A stretch of 64,000 nt of DNA from Rhodoferax bucti. Lineage in GTDB: Bacteria; Pseudomonadota; Gammaproteobacteria; Burkholderiales; Burkholderiaceae_C. A program made the translations under genes and the position numbers. Under the pieces are notes generated by a model that ran no database searches, was not told the origin of the DNA, and saw only the letters and a list, made by a program, of their open reading frames with translations. Position 1 is the stretch's first letter. Each line of letters starts with the position of its first letter. The stretch lies in assembly GCF_005876985.1 (NCBI RefSeq), contig NZ_VAHD01000002.1, forward strand, positions 186,001-250,000, read 5' to 3'. Positions 52,498 through 60,393 of this stretch are shown here, piece by piece.

Positions 52498-52761
52498 GTA
52501 AATTCATGCTTCTGGCCCTACTACTATCCACAAGCGCCCACGCCGAGTACCACCAGAAGCAAGGCAGCTCTGAGGGCGTTTATCAAGGAACGAGCCTGTC
52601 CGAGTACGGGGCTGCACAAGTTTCCTTGCCCTGGCTGGGTCGTGGATCATGTGAAGGCTTTGGCCTGTGGTGGCGAGGACTCTCTCGAGAACATGCAATG
52701 GCAGATGATTGCAGAGGGGACGGCGAAGGACAAGTGGGAACGCAAGGAGTGTGGAAAGTGA
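52494..52761 (+). pseudogene. Frameshifted secreted HNH endonuclease
   Basis: The GTG-initiated frame encodes a signal peptide (MSKFMLLALLLSTSAHAEYH). At about 52551-52554 one extra base shifts the frame. In the +1 frame the sequence continues ALRAFIKERACPSTGLHKFPC and PGWVVDHVKALACGGEDSL, then ENMQWQMIAEGTAKDKWERK and a stop at 52759-52761. That is a full HNH nuclease domain (His of VDH, Asn of NMQWQ). The length is 268 bp, one base over 89 codons. It is either a real inactivation or a sequencing error. The unshifted frame to 52838 encodes no recognisable domain after the signal peptide. Confidence 0.85.
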
Positions 52762-52834
52762 ACGAAGTGACACTAAAAAGCGGGTCATTTAGATGTTCTG
52801 TATCATTGACAACCTTAACTCATAGGTTAACATC

Positions 52835-53248
52835 TTGAAAATCAAGATTTTGGCAGAAGATGCCTATCAAGTTGTTGGCGTTATGGACGGCGATTTATGC
52901 CCCGCCGAAAATTTCCTTCTACATGGTGACGCGAGTACGGCAGCCGCGCGGGGGAGCCTGCTGGAAATGATCGGATATGTCGCAGAACATGGACTTCATG
53001 GAGCGCCAAGCGCCTGGTTTCACGAGGCCAACAAAGCGGAAAAGATATATGAGTTTATAAAAGGACCACTGCGACTTTTCTTTTTCAAAGGAGAGGGGAA
53101 CCAGGTGGCAATTTGCACGACGGGTGTGCGCAAAAGTGGGCAAAAGGCAGACAAATCTTCTGTTTCAAGAGCCGCGAAACTTAGAACCACTTATTTTGAA
53201 GCTCGAGCTAACAATACATGCGAGGTAATTGACGATGAAGCTGAGTAA
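52835..53248 (+). CDS. HigB/Gp49-type (RelE-fold) toxin
   Basis: This 137-residue protein has EKIYEFIKGPLRLFFFKGEGNQVAICTTGVRKSGQKADKSSVSRAAKLR, the RelE/HigB pattern of a basic beta sheet and C-terminal helix that cleaves ribosome-bound mRNA. It starts with TTG; an inverted repeat TTAAC-TCATAG-GTTAA lies just upstream and may be the autoregulatory operator. Toxin-first order and a 14-bp overlap with the HTH antitoxin gene fit higBA. Confidence 0.78.
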   Translation: MKIKILAEDAYQVVGVMDGDLCPAENFLLHGDASTAAARGSLLEMIGYVAEHGLHGAPSAWFHEANKAEKIYEFIKGPLRLFFFKGEGNQVAICTTGVRKSGQKADKSSVSRAAKLRTTYFEARANNTCEVIDDEAE

Positions 53249-53666
53249 AGCACTCAAATCATTTGTGACTGAGTCCAAGAAAAGCGACTCATACTGGGTA
53301 GAAGCTGCGAAGCTTGAATTCGCTGTGGGTCTCGACAAGCAACGGAAATCCGTCAATATGACTTACGCGGCAATTGCTGAAAAAATAGGTACGAGCGCCG
53401 CCTACATCACCAAGATTTTTCGTGGTGACTCCAATATGACAATCGAGAGCATGGTCAAGCTCGCAAGGGCCACAGGCGGTCATTTAGATGTACGCGTCGT
53501 GCCTGCGGAGGCGGCATCTGTACGCTGGGATAAGGCTTCCTTGGTAAGGGTGCAGAAGGGTGGTTTTGTTGCACCAATGTCAACGCCAAACACAGTTGTA
53601 TCTCTCGCTGATTACGTTGCTGCAGCAAATAATGACAGCTATAAACAATACCGAGTTGCAGCATGA
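53235..53666 (+). CDS. HigA-like XRE antitoxin with C-terminal extension
   Basis: A 143-residue protein with an HTH at about residues 40-90 (MTYAAIAEKIGTSAAYITKIFRGDSNMTIESMVKLARATGGHLD). It has a C-terminal extension of about 50 residues (VRVQKGGFVAPMSTPNTVVSLADYVAAANNDSYKQY), longer than a simple HigA tail. In toxin-antitoxin-chaperone systems such a tail is the chaperone-addiction region. It overlaps the SecB-like gene by 4 bp. Confidence 0.8.
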   Translation: MKLSKALKSFVTESKKSDSYWVEAAKLEFAVGLDKQRKSVNMTYAAIAEKIGTSAAYITKIFRGDSNMTIESMVKLARATGGHLDVRVVPAEAASVRWDKASLVRVQKGGFVAPMSTPNTVVSLADYVAAANNDSYKQYRVAA

Positions 53667-54088
53667 GTGGTAACGCACCGCACCCAATACAGCTAGAGCA
53701 GCTTTTCTTTGTAAAAAGCAGGGTGGAGGCAATCCCAAATCATGTTCCCACAGATAGCAAGATCTCGTCACCTCCACGCAATGAAATCAGTCTCAGCGAG
53801 GTTCCTGAAGATAAGGGCCTATTTAGTTTTACGATGAAGACGACCGTGAATCAAGAGCTTGATAAAGCTTCGCCATATTTCGTTGAAATGGAATGCATTG
53901 CGCTTTTGCGCGTAGATGACACACTCTCCGGCGATGAGGCTAAGCGCGGCTTGACGATCACTGGTCACAGTGTTGCCTATGGCGCAATTCGTGAAGCCGT
54001 TGCCTGGCTTACAGGAAGGCAAGCCTATGGAGCTCTAATGCTGGGCCTGTCTGTTTTGACACCTGCTCCCGCCCCTAAAACCCCATAA
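53663..54088 (+). CDS. SecB-like chaperone of a toxin-antitoxin-chaperone cassette
   Basis: A 141-residue protein. PIQLEQLFFVKSRVEAIPNH at the start, the central FTMKTTVNQELDKASPYFVEMECIALLRVDD and the end GHSVAYGAIREAVAWLTGRQAYGALMLGLSVLTP follow the SecB fold order, including the final helix corresponding to LFPYARE in SecB. Length matches SecB (about 150). In Mycobacterium tuberculosis HigBA-SecB the chaperone protects the antitoxin. Its ATG overlaps the antitoxin stop. A terminator follows. Confidence 0.62.
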   Translation: MSGNAPHPIQLEQLFFVKSRVEAIPNHVPTDSKISSPPRNEISLSEVPEDKGLFSFTMKTTVNQELDKASPYFVEMECIALLRVDDTLSGDEAKRGLTITGHSVAYGAIREAVAWLTGRQAYGALMLGLSVLTPAPAPKTP

Positions 54089-54123
54089 CGCTTTCCAACT
54101 CCCAAGCTCCACCAGGAGCCTTA

Positions 54124-54146
54124 GCCCTCCTAGAGAGGGCTTTTTT
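54124..54146 (+). terminator. Rho-independent terminator of the TA-chaperone operon
   Basis: GCCCTC (54124-54129) pairs with GAGGGC (54135-54140), followed by T6. Confidence 0.85.
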
Positions 54147-54209
54147 ACGCCTGTCTAAACGTTTGCACACCACACAGCCTTTTCCAGAGGACTTTTCGAA
54201 AACAAGGCA

Positions 54210-54506
54210 CTACTGCGGACTGCTTTTTGACCTGCGCTTGGAGTCTGGGTTTGCATTCAGCCATGCTTTAACGTCCTCGATGCGCCAAGCAGTGATACGT
54301 GGCGAGAGCTTTATCGGAGCAGGGAACTCTCCGGATTTGACACGCCGCCAAAGTGTGGCGGGGGAATACGGGACTAGATGGGGGATCAGCAGTTTTTGTC
54401 GAATATAGCCCCGCTCCGGCAGTGCTTCCAAAATCCTCTTTCGAGAGTCAATGACGATTTCTTGTCCACATGCGGGGCAGGCTGGGTGCAATTGCGTTGA
54501 TGACAT
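54210..54506 (-). CDS. AlpA-family regulator with N-terminal Cys pair
   Basis: A 98-residue protein. The N-terminus has CPACGQE, a possible half zinc site. The body (LVPYSPATLWRRVKSGEFPAPIKLSPRITAWRIEDVKAWLNANPD) is AlpA-like and very close to the 42671 product. It is preceded by paired operator-like repeats at 54572-54608. Confidence 0.8.
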   Translation of the reverse strand: MSSTQLHPACPACGQEIVIDSRKRILEALPERGYIRQKLLIPHLVPYSPATLWRRVKSGEFPAPIKLSPRITAWRIEDVKAWLNANPDSKRRSKSSPQ

Positions 54507-54571
54507 TAGCGGGTCCTAGGTCAAGTTGAGAAGACCCGAATGTGCTTTCACTGCGCTGATTGCGCACCCCC

Positions 54572-54608
54572 TCTACTCAGTAGAGGTAAGCTTGTACTGA
54601 GTAGAGGT
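54572..54608. promoter_or_regulatory. Paired operator-like repeats upstream of alpA
   Basis: TACTCAGTAGAGGT (54574-54587) recurs as TACTGAGTAGAGGT (54595-54608), 21 bp apart, i.e. two helical turns. The first lies in a near-perfect palindrome CCTCTACT-C-AGTAGAGG. They sit between the 54608-55453 gene and the minus-strand AlpA gene start. Confidence 0.6.
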
Positions 54609-55453
54609 CAATTGGCACGATTGGCGATCTTGTCTTCCCAATCTTTGCGTTTCAGCAACCAACGGTATGCTGTTTGATAAGGTACAAATTTTCCCGGTGA
54701 AATCTCAACGTTGTTCGAAATTGCCTCTGCAGCAGTTGGTTGAGACTCGAACTTTCCTTTGTCCGCTAGAGCAAAAGCAGCTAGGCGAACAGAATCCATC
54801 TTTTGATGGCGCACCGTCACTGCAGAAGTGCCCTTTTTGGATCGATTGGCCGCTTCATTCCGGCTACGCATCTCCTCGAGTTCTGTGATGTGTCGAGCTC
54901 GTAATTTGATTTGTACGGCGTGAGCAACAGCTGCCTGTGCCTCCATTGCCAATGCAGCGGTCGCACTTAACGCATCCACAGGTTTTCTATTGATTGGCGC
55001 ACGTTCCATACCATCGGAACGAAAAGATGCGTCGAAAGCATCGATAAGCTTCCAGATGGCTAGAACAGCCAAAAGTTGCCATTCAGTTGCTGCGAAGTTG
55101 AGTCGAGAGTCCGCTTGGAAATCCCTCGGGCGATAGAAGGCCAAGAACAGATTCAGGTCTTCAAAGTTTTTTCGGATGTTCTCCGACGAACTAATGCTCT
55201 CCGCGCTTGTCCACCCGGGCAGAACTCTGGACCAAATCCAATGTGACTTATCTGGCGGAAAGTTGTAAGGCTGCGAATACTCCCTCAAAGCCAGCTCGAG
55301 TTCCTCAGCAATTTGTATCAGCGTTTCTGAGTCAAGTCCGTGCAAAAGATCACGTGCGTCCTTGAGGAGTACCGCTGGCCAAGTCGCAATTGGCATCGAA
55401 GGCCTGAAGGCCCAAGGGTCGTGTCGGGTGAACTGATCGGAATAGCTGGCCAT
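54608..55453 (-). CDS. Hypothetical protein at island B right end
   Basis: A 281-residue protein (MASYSDQFTRHDPWAFRPSMPIATWP...), mostly helical, with a possible C-terminal HTH-like region (TAAEAISNNVEISPGKFVPYQTAYRWLLKRKDWEDKI). Function unknown. It is the last gene before the tRNA att site, on the same strand as AlpA. Confidence 0.55.
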   Translation of the reverse strand: MASYSDQFTRHDPWAFRPSMPIATWPAVLLKDARDLLHGLDSETLIQIAEELELALREYSQPYNFPPDKSHWIWSRVLPGWTSAESISSSENIRKNFEDLNLFLAFYRPRDFQADSRLNFAATEWQLLAVLAIWKLIDAFDASFRSDGMERAPINRKPVDALSATAALAMEAQAAVAHAVQIKLRARHITELEEMRSRNEAANRSKKGTSAVTVRHQKMDSVRLAAFALADKGKFESQPTAAEAISNNVEISPGKFVPYQTAYRWLLKRKDWEDKIANRAN

Positions 55454-55623
55454 GAGACACGCTTTCTTGAAAAGCGGGGAGGCGAGGCTCCGTGTCTCAG
55501 TTCTGTCGACTGCGTGCCGTTGGCAATTTCAGTGTTTCAGATCGAATCAGTAGGACTCACAGCGTATGGTCCATAAATAGGTACATATCGTGTGAGATAG
55601 CCCTGAAACCCGCATGAATACTG

Positions 55624-55644
55624 GGTGTTTGGCGGAAGCTGTGA
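55624..55644 (+). repeat. Island B right attachment site (attR) within tRNA-Ser 3' end
   Basis: Twenty-one bases identical to 19689-19709. It includes the tRNA CCA and acceptor end plus 6 bp beyond the tRNA. Confidence 0.85.
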
Positions 55645-55719
55645 GATTCGAACTCACGGAGGGGATAAACCCTCGCCGGTTTTCAAGACCGGTGCCTTAA
55701 ACCGCTCGGCCAAGCTTCC
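55630..55719 (-). tRNA. tRNA-Ser (anticodon TGA), CCA encoded; integration target
   Basis: This 90-nt class II tRNA has acceptor GGAAGCT, D arm GGCCGAGCGGTTTAAGGC, anticodon stem CCGGT/ACCGG with loop CTTGAAA (anticodon TGA), a long variable arm GCGAGGGTTTATCCCCTC, T arm GTGAGTTCGAATCTCAC and CCA. It lies 13 bp downstream of ureG. Its 3' end is the target of both islands and remains intact. Confidence 0.95.
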
Positions 55720-55732
55720 AGAGCTGCGTATT

Positions 55733-56392
55733 CTAGCCGGCCTTGAGCATGCCTTTGGTTTCGATGAAGTGGATCACCTCTTGCAGGCCGGTCAGGTCTT
55801 TGAGGTTGGTCATGGCAAAGGGCTTCATGCCCTTGGGGGTGTTGCGCATGCGCTCGGTGTCCGCGCGCATCACTTCCAGTTTGGCGCCCACGTGGGGAGC
55901 CAGGTCGGTTTTGTTGATGACGAACAAATCACTCTTGGTGATGCCGGGGCCGCCTTTGCGGGGAATCTTCTCACCGGCAGCCACGTCGATCACGTAGATG
56001 GTCAGGTCGCTCAGCTCGGGGCTGAAGGTGGCGGCCAGGTTATCGCCACCGCTCTCCACAAACACGATGTCGGCATCGGGGAAGTCCACCAGCATGCGGT
56101 CAATGGCCTCCAAGTTGATGGAGCAGTCTTCGCGGATGGCGGTGTGCGGGCAGCCGCCGGTTTCCACGCCCATGATGCGCTCGGCGGGCAGGGCGCCGCT
56201 CACGGTGAGCAGGCGCTGGTCTTCCTTGGTGTAGATGTCGTTGGTGATGGCGACCAAATCGTACTGGTCGCGCATGGCCTTGCACAGCATTTCCAGCAAG
56301 GTGGTTTTGCCGGAGCCCACGGGGCCGCCTATGCCCACGCGCAGCGGGGGAAGGGTCTTGGTGCGGTTGGCGATGTGGTGAAGTGCGGACAT
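55733..56392 (-). CDS. ureG: Urease accessory GTPase UreG
   Basis: This 219-residue SIMIBI GTPase has P-loop [15 protein letters not shown], the [13 protein letters not shown] metal-linked segment (CPH), [17 protein letters not shown] and the NKTD guanine motif [11 protein letters not shown]. It hydrolyses GTP to drive nickel insertion with UreF and UreE. ATG 56392 ([13 protein letters not shown]) fits the family; the frame's earlier start is in the repeat-containing gap. It is the last gene of the urease operon. Confidence 0.95.
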   Translation of the reverse strand: MSALHHIANRTKTLPPLRVGIGGPVGSGKTTLLEMLCKAMRDQYDLVAITNDIYTKEDQRLLTVSGALPAERIMGVETGGCPHTAIREDCSINLEAIDRMLVDFPDADIVFVESGGDNLAATFSPELSDLTIYVIDVAAGEKIPRKGGPGITKSDLFVINKTDLAPHVGAKLEVMRADTERMRNTPKGMKPFAMTNLKDLTGLQEVIHFIETKGMLKAG

Positions 56393-56400
56393 GGTGTTTA

Positions 56401-56443
56401 CTATCAAAAAGTGAGCTGCTTGCGCAAGTTCAACGGGCGCTAG
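56401..56443 (+). repeat. Family-1 small interspersed repeat, copy 4
   Basis: CTATCAAAAAGTGAGCTGCT then TGCGCAAGTTCAACGGGCGC TAGGAGC lies in the ureF-ureG gap and overlaps the ureF stop (CTA on the plus strand is TAG on the minus strand). Confidence 0.7.
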
Positions 56444-57117
56444 GAGCGGAAAAGCCTTGAATATTGCACCTCATGCTGGCTGCTCAGAATGGCCAGCATG
56501 GGGCTGAAGGCTTGGCGGGTGTCGTCGCTCACACTCAGCGCGTAATCGACGGCGAAAGGAATCTCGGCGGTCAGCGCCGACAGGATGCGCTGCCCGGCAC
56601 TTTGGCCCAGTGGCACGGCCTTGATGGCAGCCTGCATCATGTTCTCGGCCCAGCCGAAGGCAAAGGCCAACAGGCACTCGCGGACCGGGGCACCTGTGCT
56701 GCTTGCGGCCAGCGCGAATGCAATCGGGTAGGTCGGTGACTGCGCGGCAAGCAGGGCGATTTGTGCGGGCGTGGCCGTGGTGTGGTTCTTCAACCATTCC
56801 AGCAGGCTCTTGCCCATTTGCTCGGTTTGCGCACGCAACTCGGCACTTTCGCGGGTCTGCAGCACCCAGGCATTGAGCTCGGCGATGCGGGGCTGGTCGT
56901 CTGCGCGCCAAGCGGCAATGGCCTGGGCCACCGCCGGCAGCTCGGAGCGGGCCAGCGTCATGTGCAGTTGGTCGACCAGCCAGACGGACGCTTCACTTTC
57001 TGTAGCGGCTCGCGCAGACTCCACGGCCGCTTCCAGGCATTCGGAGTAGGAAAATCCGCCAATCGGCAAGGCCGGGGAGGCCAGCCACATGAGCTGCATC
57101 AGGCTGCTGTCGAGCAT
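56440..57117 (-). CDS. ureF: Urease accessory protein UreF
   Basis: This 225-residue all-helical protein has [25 protein letters not shown] at the start, the standard UreF signature, and later [26 protein letters not shown]. It acts in the UreDFG complex that loads Ni into apo-urease. It lies 12 bp after ureE. The stop is provided by the family-1 repeat. Confidence 0.93.
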   Translation of the reverse strand: MLDSSLMQLMWLASPALPIGGFSYSECLEAAVESARAATESEASVWLVDQLHMTLARSELPAVAQAIAAWRADDQPRIAELNAWVLQTRESAELRAQTEQMGKSLLEWLKNHTTATPAQIALLAAQSPTYPIAFALAASSTGAPVRECLLAFAFGWAENMMQAAIKAVPLGQSAGQRILSALTAEIPFAVDYALSVSDDTRQAFSPMLAILSSQHEVQYSRLFRS

Positions 57118-57129
57118 GGCTGAATGGGT

Positions 57130-57798
57130 TTACTGGTCGCCGTGATGGTGGTCATGACCATGGTCGTGACCGTGCTTGCAGTCTGGGCCATGCACATGCG
57201 GTTTGGCTTGCACCGCGACCGGGATTCCGCGCAAAGTAGCCGCAGGCTTGAGCGCGTGGTCATGGTTGTGGCCGGCGTGGGAATGCCCGTGGTCATGTCC
57301 ATGGTCGCGATCGTGTCCGTGGTGATGACCTCCGTGGTGTCCACCGGTGGCGTAAGCGCCGTTTTCTGGCTCAAACGCTTCGTCCACCGCGTTCACGATC
57401 AGGTGCATGGCACGCAGCATGTCGGCCAGCACGTGATCGGGCTCAATCTTCAGGTGGTCGGGCTGCAGCTCAATGGGCACATGCCGGTTGCCCAAATGGT
57501 AGGCCGCGCGGATCAGGTCGAACGGTGTGCCATGGTTGCTGCAGTGGGTGATCTTCAGCACCGCTTGCGGCGCGGCTTGGGCGACGATGAGAGAGCCGTC
57601 TTCGGCCACCAGCACATCGCCACCGCGCACCACAGTGCCACGGGGCAGAAACACGCCGATCTGGCGGCCCTGGCTGTCGGTGGCGTCAAAACGACTTTTC
57701 TGGCGCACGTCCCAATCCAACTCGACGGTGGCAGCGCGCTTGACGAGGACCGGTGCCAGACCTTGGCCTTGGGGGATGCGTTTGGAGACTTGGAGCAT
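57130..57798 (-). CDS. ureE: Urease nickel metallochaperone UreE
   Basis: This 222-residue protein has the peptide-binding N domain (MLQVSKRIPQGQGL...), the C domain AAYHLGNRHVPIELQPDHLKIEPDHVLADML with the metal His, and an exceptionally long His-rich C-terminal region of about 70 residues (about 23 His, one Cys in HGPDCKHGHDHG). The tail can bind and store Ni. The UreE body alone would be about 150 residues, so the tail is longer than in many species. Confidence 0.94.
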   Translation of the reverse strand: MLQVSKRIPQGQGLAPVLVKRAATVELDWDVRQKSRFDATDSQGRQIGVFLPRGTVVRGGDVLVAEDGSLIVAQAAPQAVLKITHCSNHGTPFDLIRAAYHLGNRHVPIELQPDHLKIEPDHVLADMLRAMHLIVNAVDEAFEPENGAYATGGHHGGHHHGHDRDHGHDHGHSHAGHNHDHALKPAATLRGIPVAVQAKPHVHGPDCKHGHDHGHDHHHGDQ

Positions 57799-57855
57799 AT
57801 GAATTCAGGTGTACTGGTGGATGGCCGCATTGTGGCGCAGGGGCACCTGCGCCTC

Positions 57856-58314
57856 TCAGGTGAGGGCCTTGGTCATGAACCGGCTCCAGGGGTCTAGCTG
57901 GTAGTCGGCAAACGGGCCGCACTCTACAAATCCTTCGCTTTCATAGAGTCTGTGGGCCGGGAAGAACGGGGCGTTGGTACCGGTTTCCAGGCTGATGTGC
58001 TGCATGCCTCTTGCCCGCGCCTCTGCCTCCATATGCCGCAGCAGGGCGCGCGCAACCCCTTTGCGTTCATGGCCCGCGGCGGTGCGCATGGACTTGAGCT
58101 CTGCGTGGGTGGCGCTGTGCGTTTTGAGCGCGCCACAGCCCATCAGGGCATCCCCGTCCCATGCCGTCCAGAAGGTGATGGACGGGTCTCTCAAAGCTTC
58201 CAGATCGAGGGCGTGCACGCTCTCGGGTGGCGAGTGCTGGTGCATCGCATCCAGGTGCACTTGCAGCAGGGCGGCAATGGCCGCCCCCTGCAGGTCATCG
58301 ATGCGAATGTCCAT
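57856..58314 (-). CDS. GNAT-family N-acetyltransferase
   Basis: This 152-residue protein has the acetyl-CoA loop SMRTAAGHERKGVARALLRHMEAEARARGM, the GNAT motif A, and ETGTNAPFFPAHRLYESEGF. It lies inside the urease operon between ureC and ureE (18 and 57 bp gaps), an unusual place for a non-urease gene. The substrate is unknown. Confidence 0.88.
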   Translation of the reverse strand: MDIRIDDLQGAAIAALLQVHLDAMHQHSPPESVHALDLEALRDPSITFWTAWDGDALMGCGALKTHSATHAELKSMRTAAGHERKGVARALLRHMEAEARARGMQHISLETGTNAPFFPAHRLYESEGFVECGPFADYQLDPWSRFMTKALT

Positions 58315-58332
58315 GGCGTGCGTGATACGGCT

Positions 58333-60051
58333 TTAGAACAAAAAGTAGCGCTGCGCCATGGGCAGCTTGACTGCCGGCTCACACGTCAGCAGTTGGCCGT
58401 CGGCGCGCACGCTGTAGGTTTGCGCGTCGATCTCCATGGTGGGCAAGTAGCTGTTGTGCACCATGTGCTGCTTGCGTATGCCGCGGATGTTTTTCACCGC
58501 CGCGACGTTCTTCGCAAGGCCGAAGCGTTCCTTGATGCCTGCGTTCAAACCTGCCTGCGACACAAAGGTCAGCGAACCGCGGTGCAGCGCGCCACCGAAG
58601 CTGCCGAACATGGGGCGGTAGTGCACCGGCTGCGGGGTTGGGATGGACGCATTCGGGTCGCCCATGGCGGCGTGGGCAATGAATCCGCCCTTCAAGACCA
58701 GCGCGGGTTTGACGCCAAAGAAGGCGGGTTTGTAGATCACCAGGTCGGCCCACTTGCCGACTTCGATGCTGCCGACTTCGTGGCTGATGCCGTGGGCGAT
58801 GGCCGGGTTGATCGTGTACTTGGCCACGAATCGCTTGGCGCGGAAGTTGTCGTTCCGTGAGGAGTCCTCTGGCAGCGAGCCGCGCTGCGACTTCATCTTG
58901 TCCGCCGTCTGCCAAGTGCGGATGATGACTTCGCCCACACGGCCCATGGCCTGGCTGTCGCTGCTCATCATGGAAATCGCGCCCATGTCGTGCAGGATGT
59001 CCTCGGCCGCAATGGTTTCCTTGCGGATACGGCTCTCGGCAAAGGCCAGGTCTTCGGCAATGCCTGCGTCCAGGTGGTGGCACACCATCAGCATGTCCAC
59101 ATGCTCGTCCAGCGTGTTGACGGTGTAGGGCATGGTGGGGTTGGTGGAGCTGGGCAAAAAGTTCGCCTGACCCACGACCTTCAAGATGTCCGGCGCATGT
59201 CCGCCGCCTGCGCCCTCGGTGTGGAAGGCGCACAGGCTGCGACCCTTGGTCGCTTCTATGGTGTTCTCCACAAACCCCGATTCATTGAGCGTGTCGGAGT
59301 GGATGGCGACTTGTGTGTCGGTGTTGTCGGCCACGTCCAGGCAGTTGCTGATGGCTGCGGGCGTGGTGCCCCAGTCTTCGTGCAGCTTGAGGCCGATCAC
59401 GCCGGCGTTGATTTGCTCGTGCAGCGCAGCAGGCAGCGAGGCATTACCCTTTCCCAAAAAGCCCAGGTTCATGGGGAAGGCGTCGGCCGCTTGCAGCATG
59501 CGCTCGATGTTCCATGGGCCTGGCGTGCAGGTGGTTGCAAAAGTACCGGTAGCAGGGCCGGTGCCGCCGCCCAGCATGGTGGTCACGCCGCTGGAGAGTG
59601 CCTCTTCAATCTGCTGCGGGCAGATGAAGTGGATGTGGCTGTCGATGCCGCCTGCGGTGACGATGTTGCCCTCGCAACTGATGATCTCAGTGCCCGGCCC
59701 GATGACGATGTTCACGCCCGGCTGCGTGTCGGGGTTGCCGGCTTTGCCGATGGCCACAATGCGTCCGCCCTTGAGGCCAATGTCGGCTTTGACGATGCCC
59801 CAGTGATCGAGGATGAGGGCGTTGGTCAGCACGCAGTCCACGGCACCTTCCGCTCTGGTGCGCTGGCTTTGGGCCATGCCGTCGCGAATGGTTTTGCCAC
59901 CGCCGAATTTCACCTCTTCGCCGTAGCTTCCGGCGGCCAGGGTGTAGTCTTTTTCGACCTCAATGATCAGGCCGGTATCTGCCAGGCGCACACGGTCGCC
60001 GGTGGTGGGGCCGAAGATTTCCGCGTAGGCGCGGCGTCCAATCGTTGCCAT
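58333..60051 (-). CDS. ureC: Urease alpha subunit
   Basis: This 572-residue catalytic subunit hydrolyses urea to ammonia and carbamate. Visible are Ni-binding [11 protein letters not shown], the carbamylated Lys in [15 protein letters not shown], the active-site flap MVCHHLD, and [16 protein letters not shown] 60051 ([21 protein letters not shown]) is the family start. It follows ureB with 1 bp between. Confidence 0.97.
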   Translation of the reverse strand: MATIGRRAYAEIFGPTTGDRVRLADTGLIIEVEKDYTLAAGSYGEEVKFGGGKTIRDGMAQSQRTRAEGAVDCVLTNALILDHWGIVKADIGLKGGRIVAIGKAGNPDTQPGVNIVIGPGTEIISCEGNIVTAGGIDSHIHFICPQQIEEALSSGVTTMLGGGTGPATGTFATTCTPGPWNIERMLQAADAFPMNLGFLGKGNASLPAALHEQINAGVIGLKLHEDWGTTPAAISNCLDVADNTDTQVAIHSDTLNESGFVENTIEATKGRSLCAFHTEGAGGGHAPDILKVVGQANFLPSSTNPTMPYTVNTLDEHVDMLMVCHHLDAGIAEDLAFAESRIRKETIAAEDILHDMGAISMMSSDSQAMGRVGEVIIRTWQTADKMKSQRGSLPEDSSRNDNFRAKRFVAKYTINPAIAHGISHEVGSIEVGKWADLVIYKPAFFGVKPALVLKGGFIAHAAMGDPNASIPTPQPVHYRPMFGSFGGALHRGSLTFVSQAGLNAGIKERFGLAKNVAAVKNIRGIRKQHMVHNSYLPTMEIDAQTYSVRADGQLLTCEPAVKLPMAQRYFLF

Positions 60052-60052
60052 A

Positions 60053-60382
60053 TCAAAGTTTCCCCTCGACGCTTGTGTCGACTGGTCCATTCACGAGGCC
60101 GCGAAAGCCGTAAATCATTCTGTCGCCGGCAATCTCCACCAGCTCCACGGTGCGTTGCTGGCCAGGTTCGAAGCGCACGGCCGAGCCGGATGCGATGTTC
60201 AGGCGCATGCCTTGGGCTACCGCGCGGTCAAAGCCGAGCGCGCCATTGGTTTCTGCAAAGTGGTAGTGGGAACCGACCTGGATAGGCCGGTCCGACTGGT
60301 TCTGCACCACCACCGTCACGGTGCGGCGGCCCGTGTTGAGCAGGTGCTCGCCGTCGTCAAGAAGGAGTTCGCCGGGGGTCAT
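60053..60382 (-). CDS. ureB: Urease beta subunit
   Basis: This 109-residue protein starts [20 protein letters not shown] and has [21 protein letters not shown] and [16 protein letters not shown], classic UreB. ATG 60382 is chosen; the longer frame to 60463 runs into ureJ. It lies 11 bp after ureJ. Confidence 0.96.
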   Translation of the reverse strand: MTPGELLLDDGEHLLNTGRRTVTVVVQNQSDRPIQVGSHYHFAETNGALGFDRAVAQGMRLNIASGSAVRFEPGQQRTVELVEIAGDRMIYGFRGLVNGPVDTSVEGKL

Positions 60383-60393
60383 GGTGCCGTCCT

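Larger units (their letters stand above)
37014..55644. mobile_element. Integrative island B (phage-satellite/defective-prophage-like)
   Basis: It runs from the internal att copy to the tRNA-Ser 3' end. The order is: integrase, small regulators, replication module (CHC2 protein, RepA-like ATPase, iterons), AlpA, two ejection-type proteins, exported cargo, a toxin-antitoxin-chaperone cassette, and an AlpA. No major capsid, portal, tail-tube or terminase large subunit gene is seen. As it is adjacent to the intact tRNA it is probably the more recent insertion. Confidence 0.72.

Noticed and set aside
52806..52833. TTGACA/TAACAT promoter-like pair just before the toxin gene
   Set aside because: Its -10 would sit 1 bp before the toxin start codon, so a transcript from it could not carry the start. 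An operator reading of the inverted repeat is more likely.
58990..60285. 431-codon plus-strand frame opposite ureC/ureB
   Set aside because: It is a shadow of ureC; the urease active-site motifs are on the minus strand.
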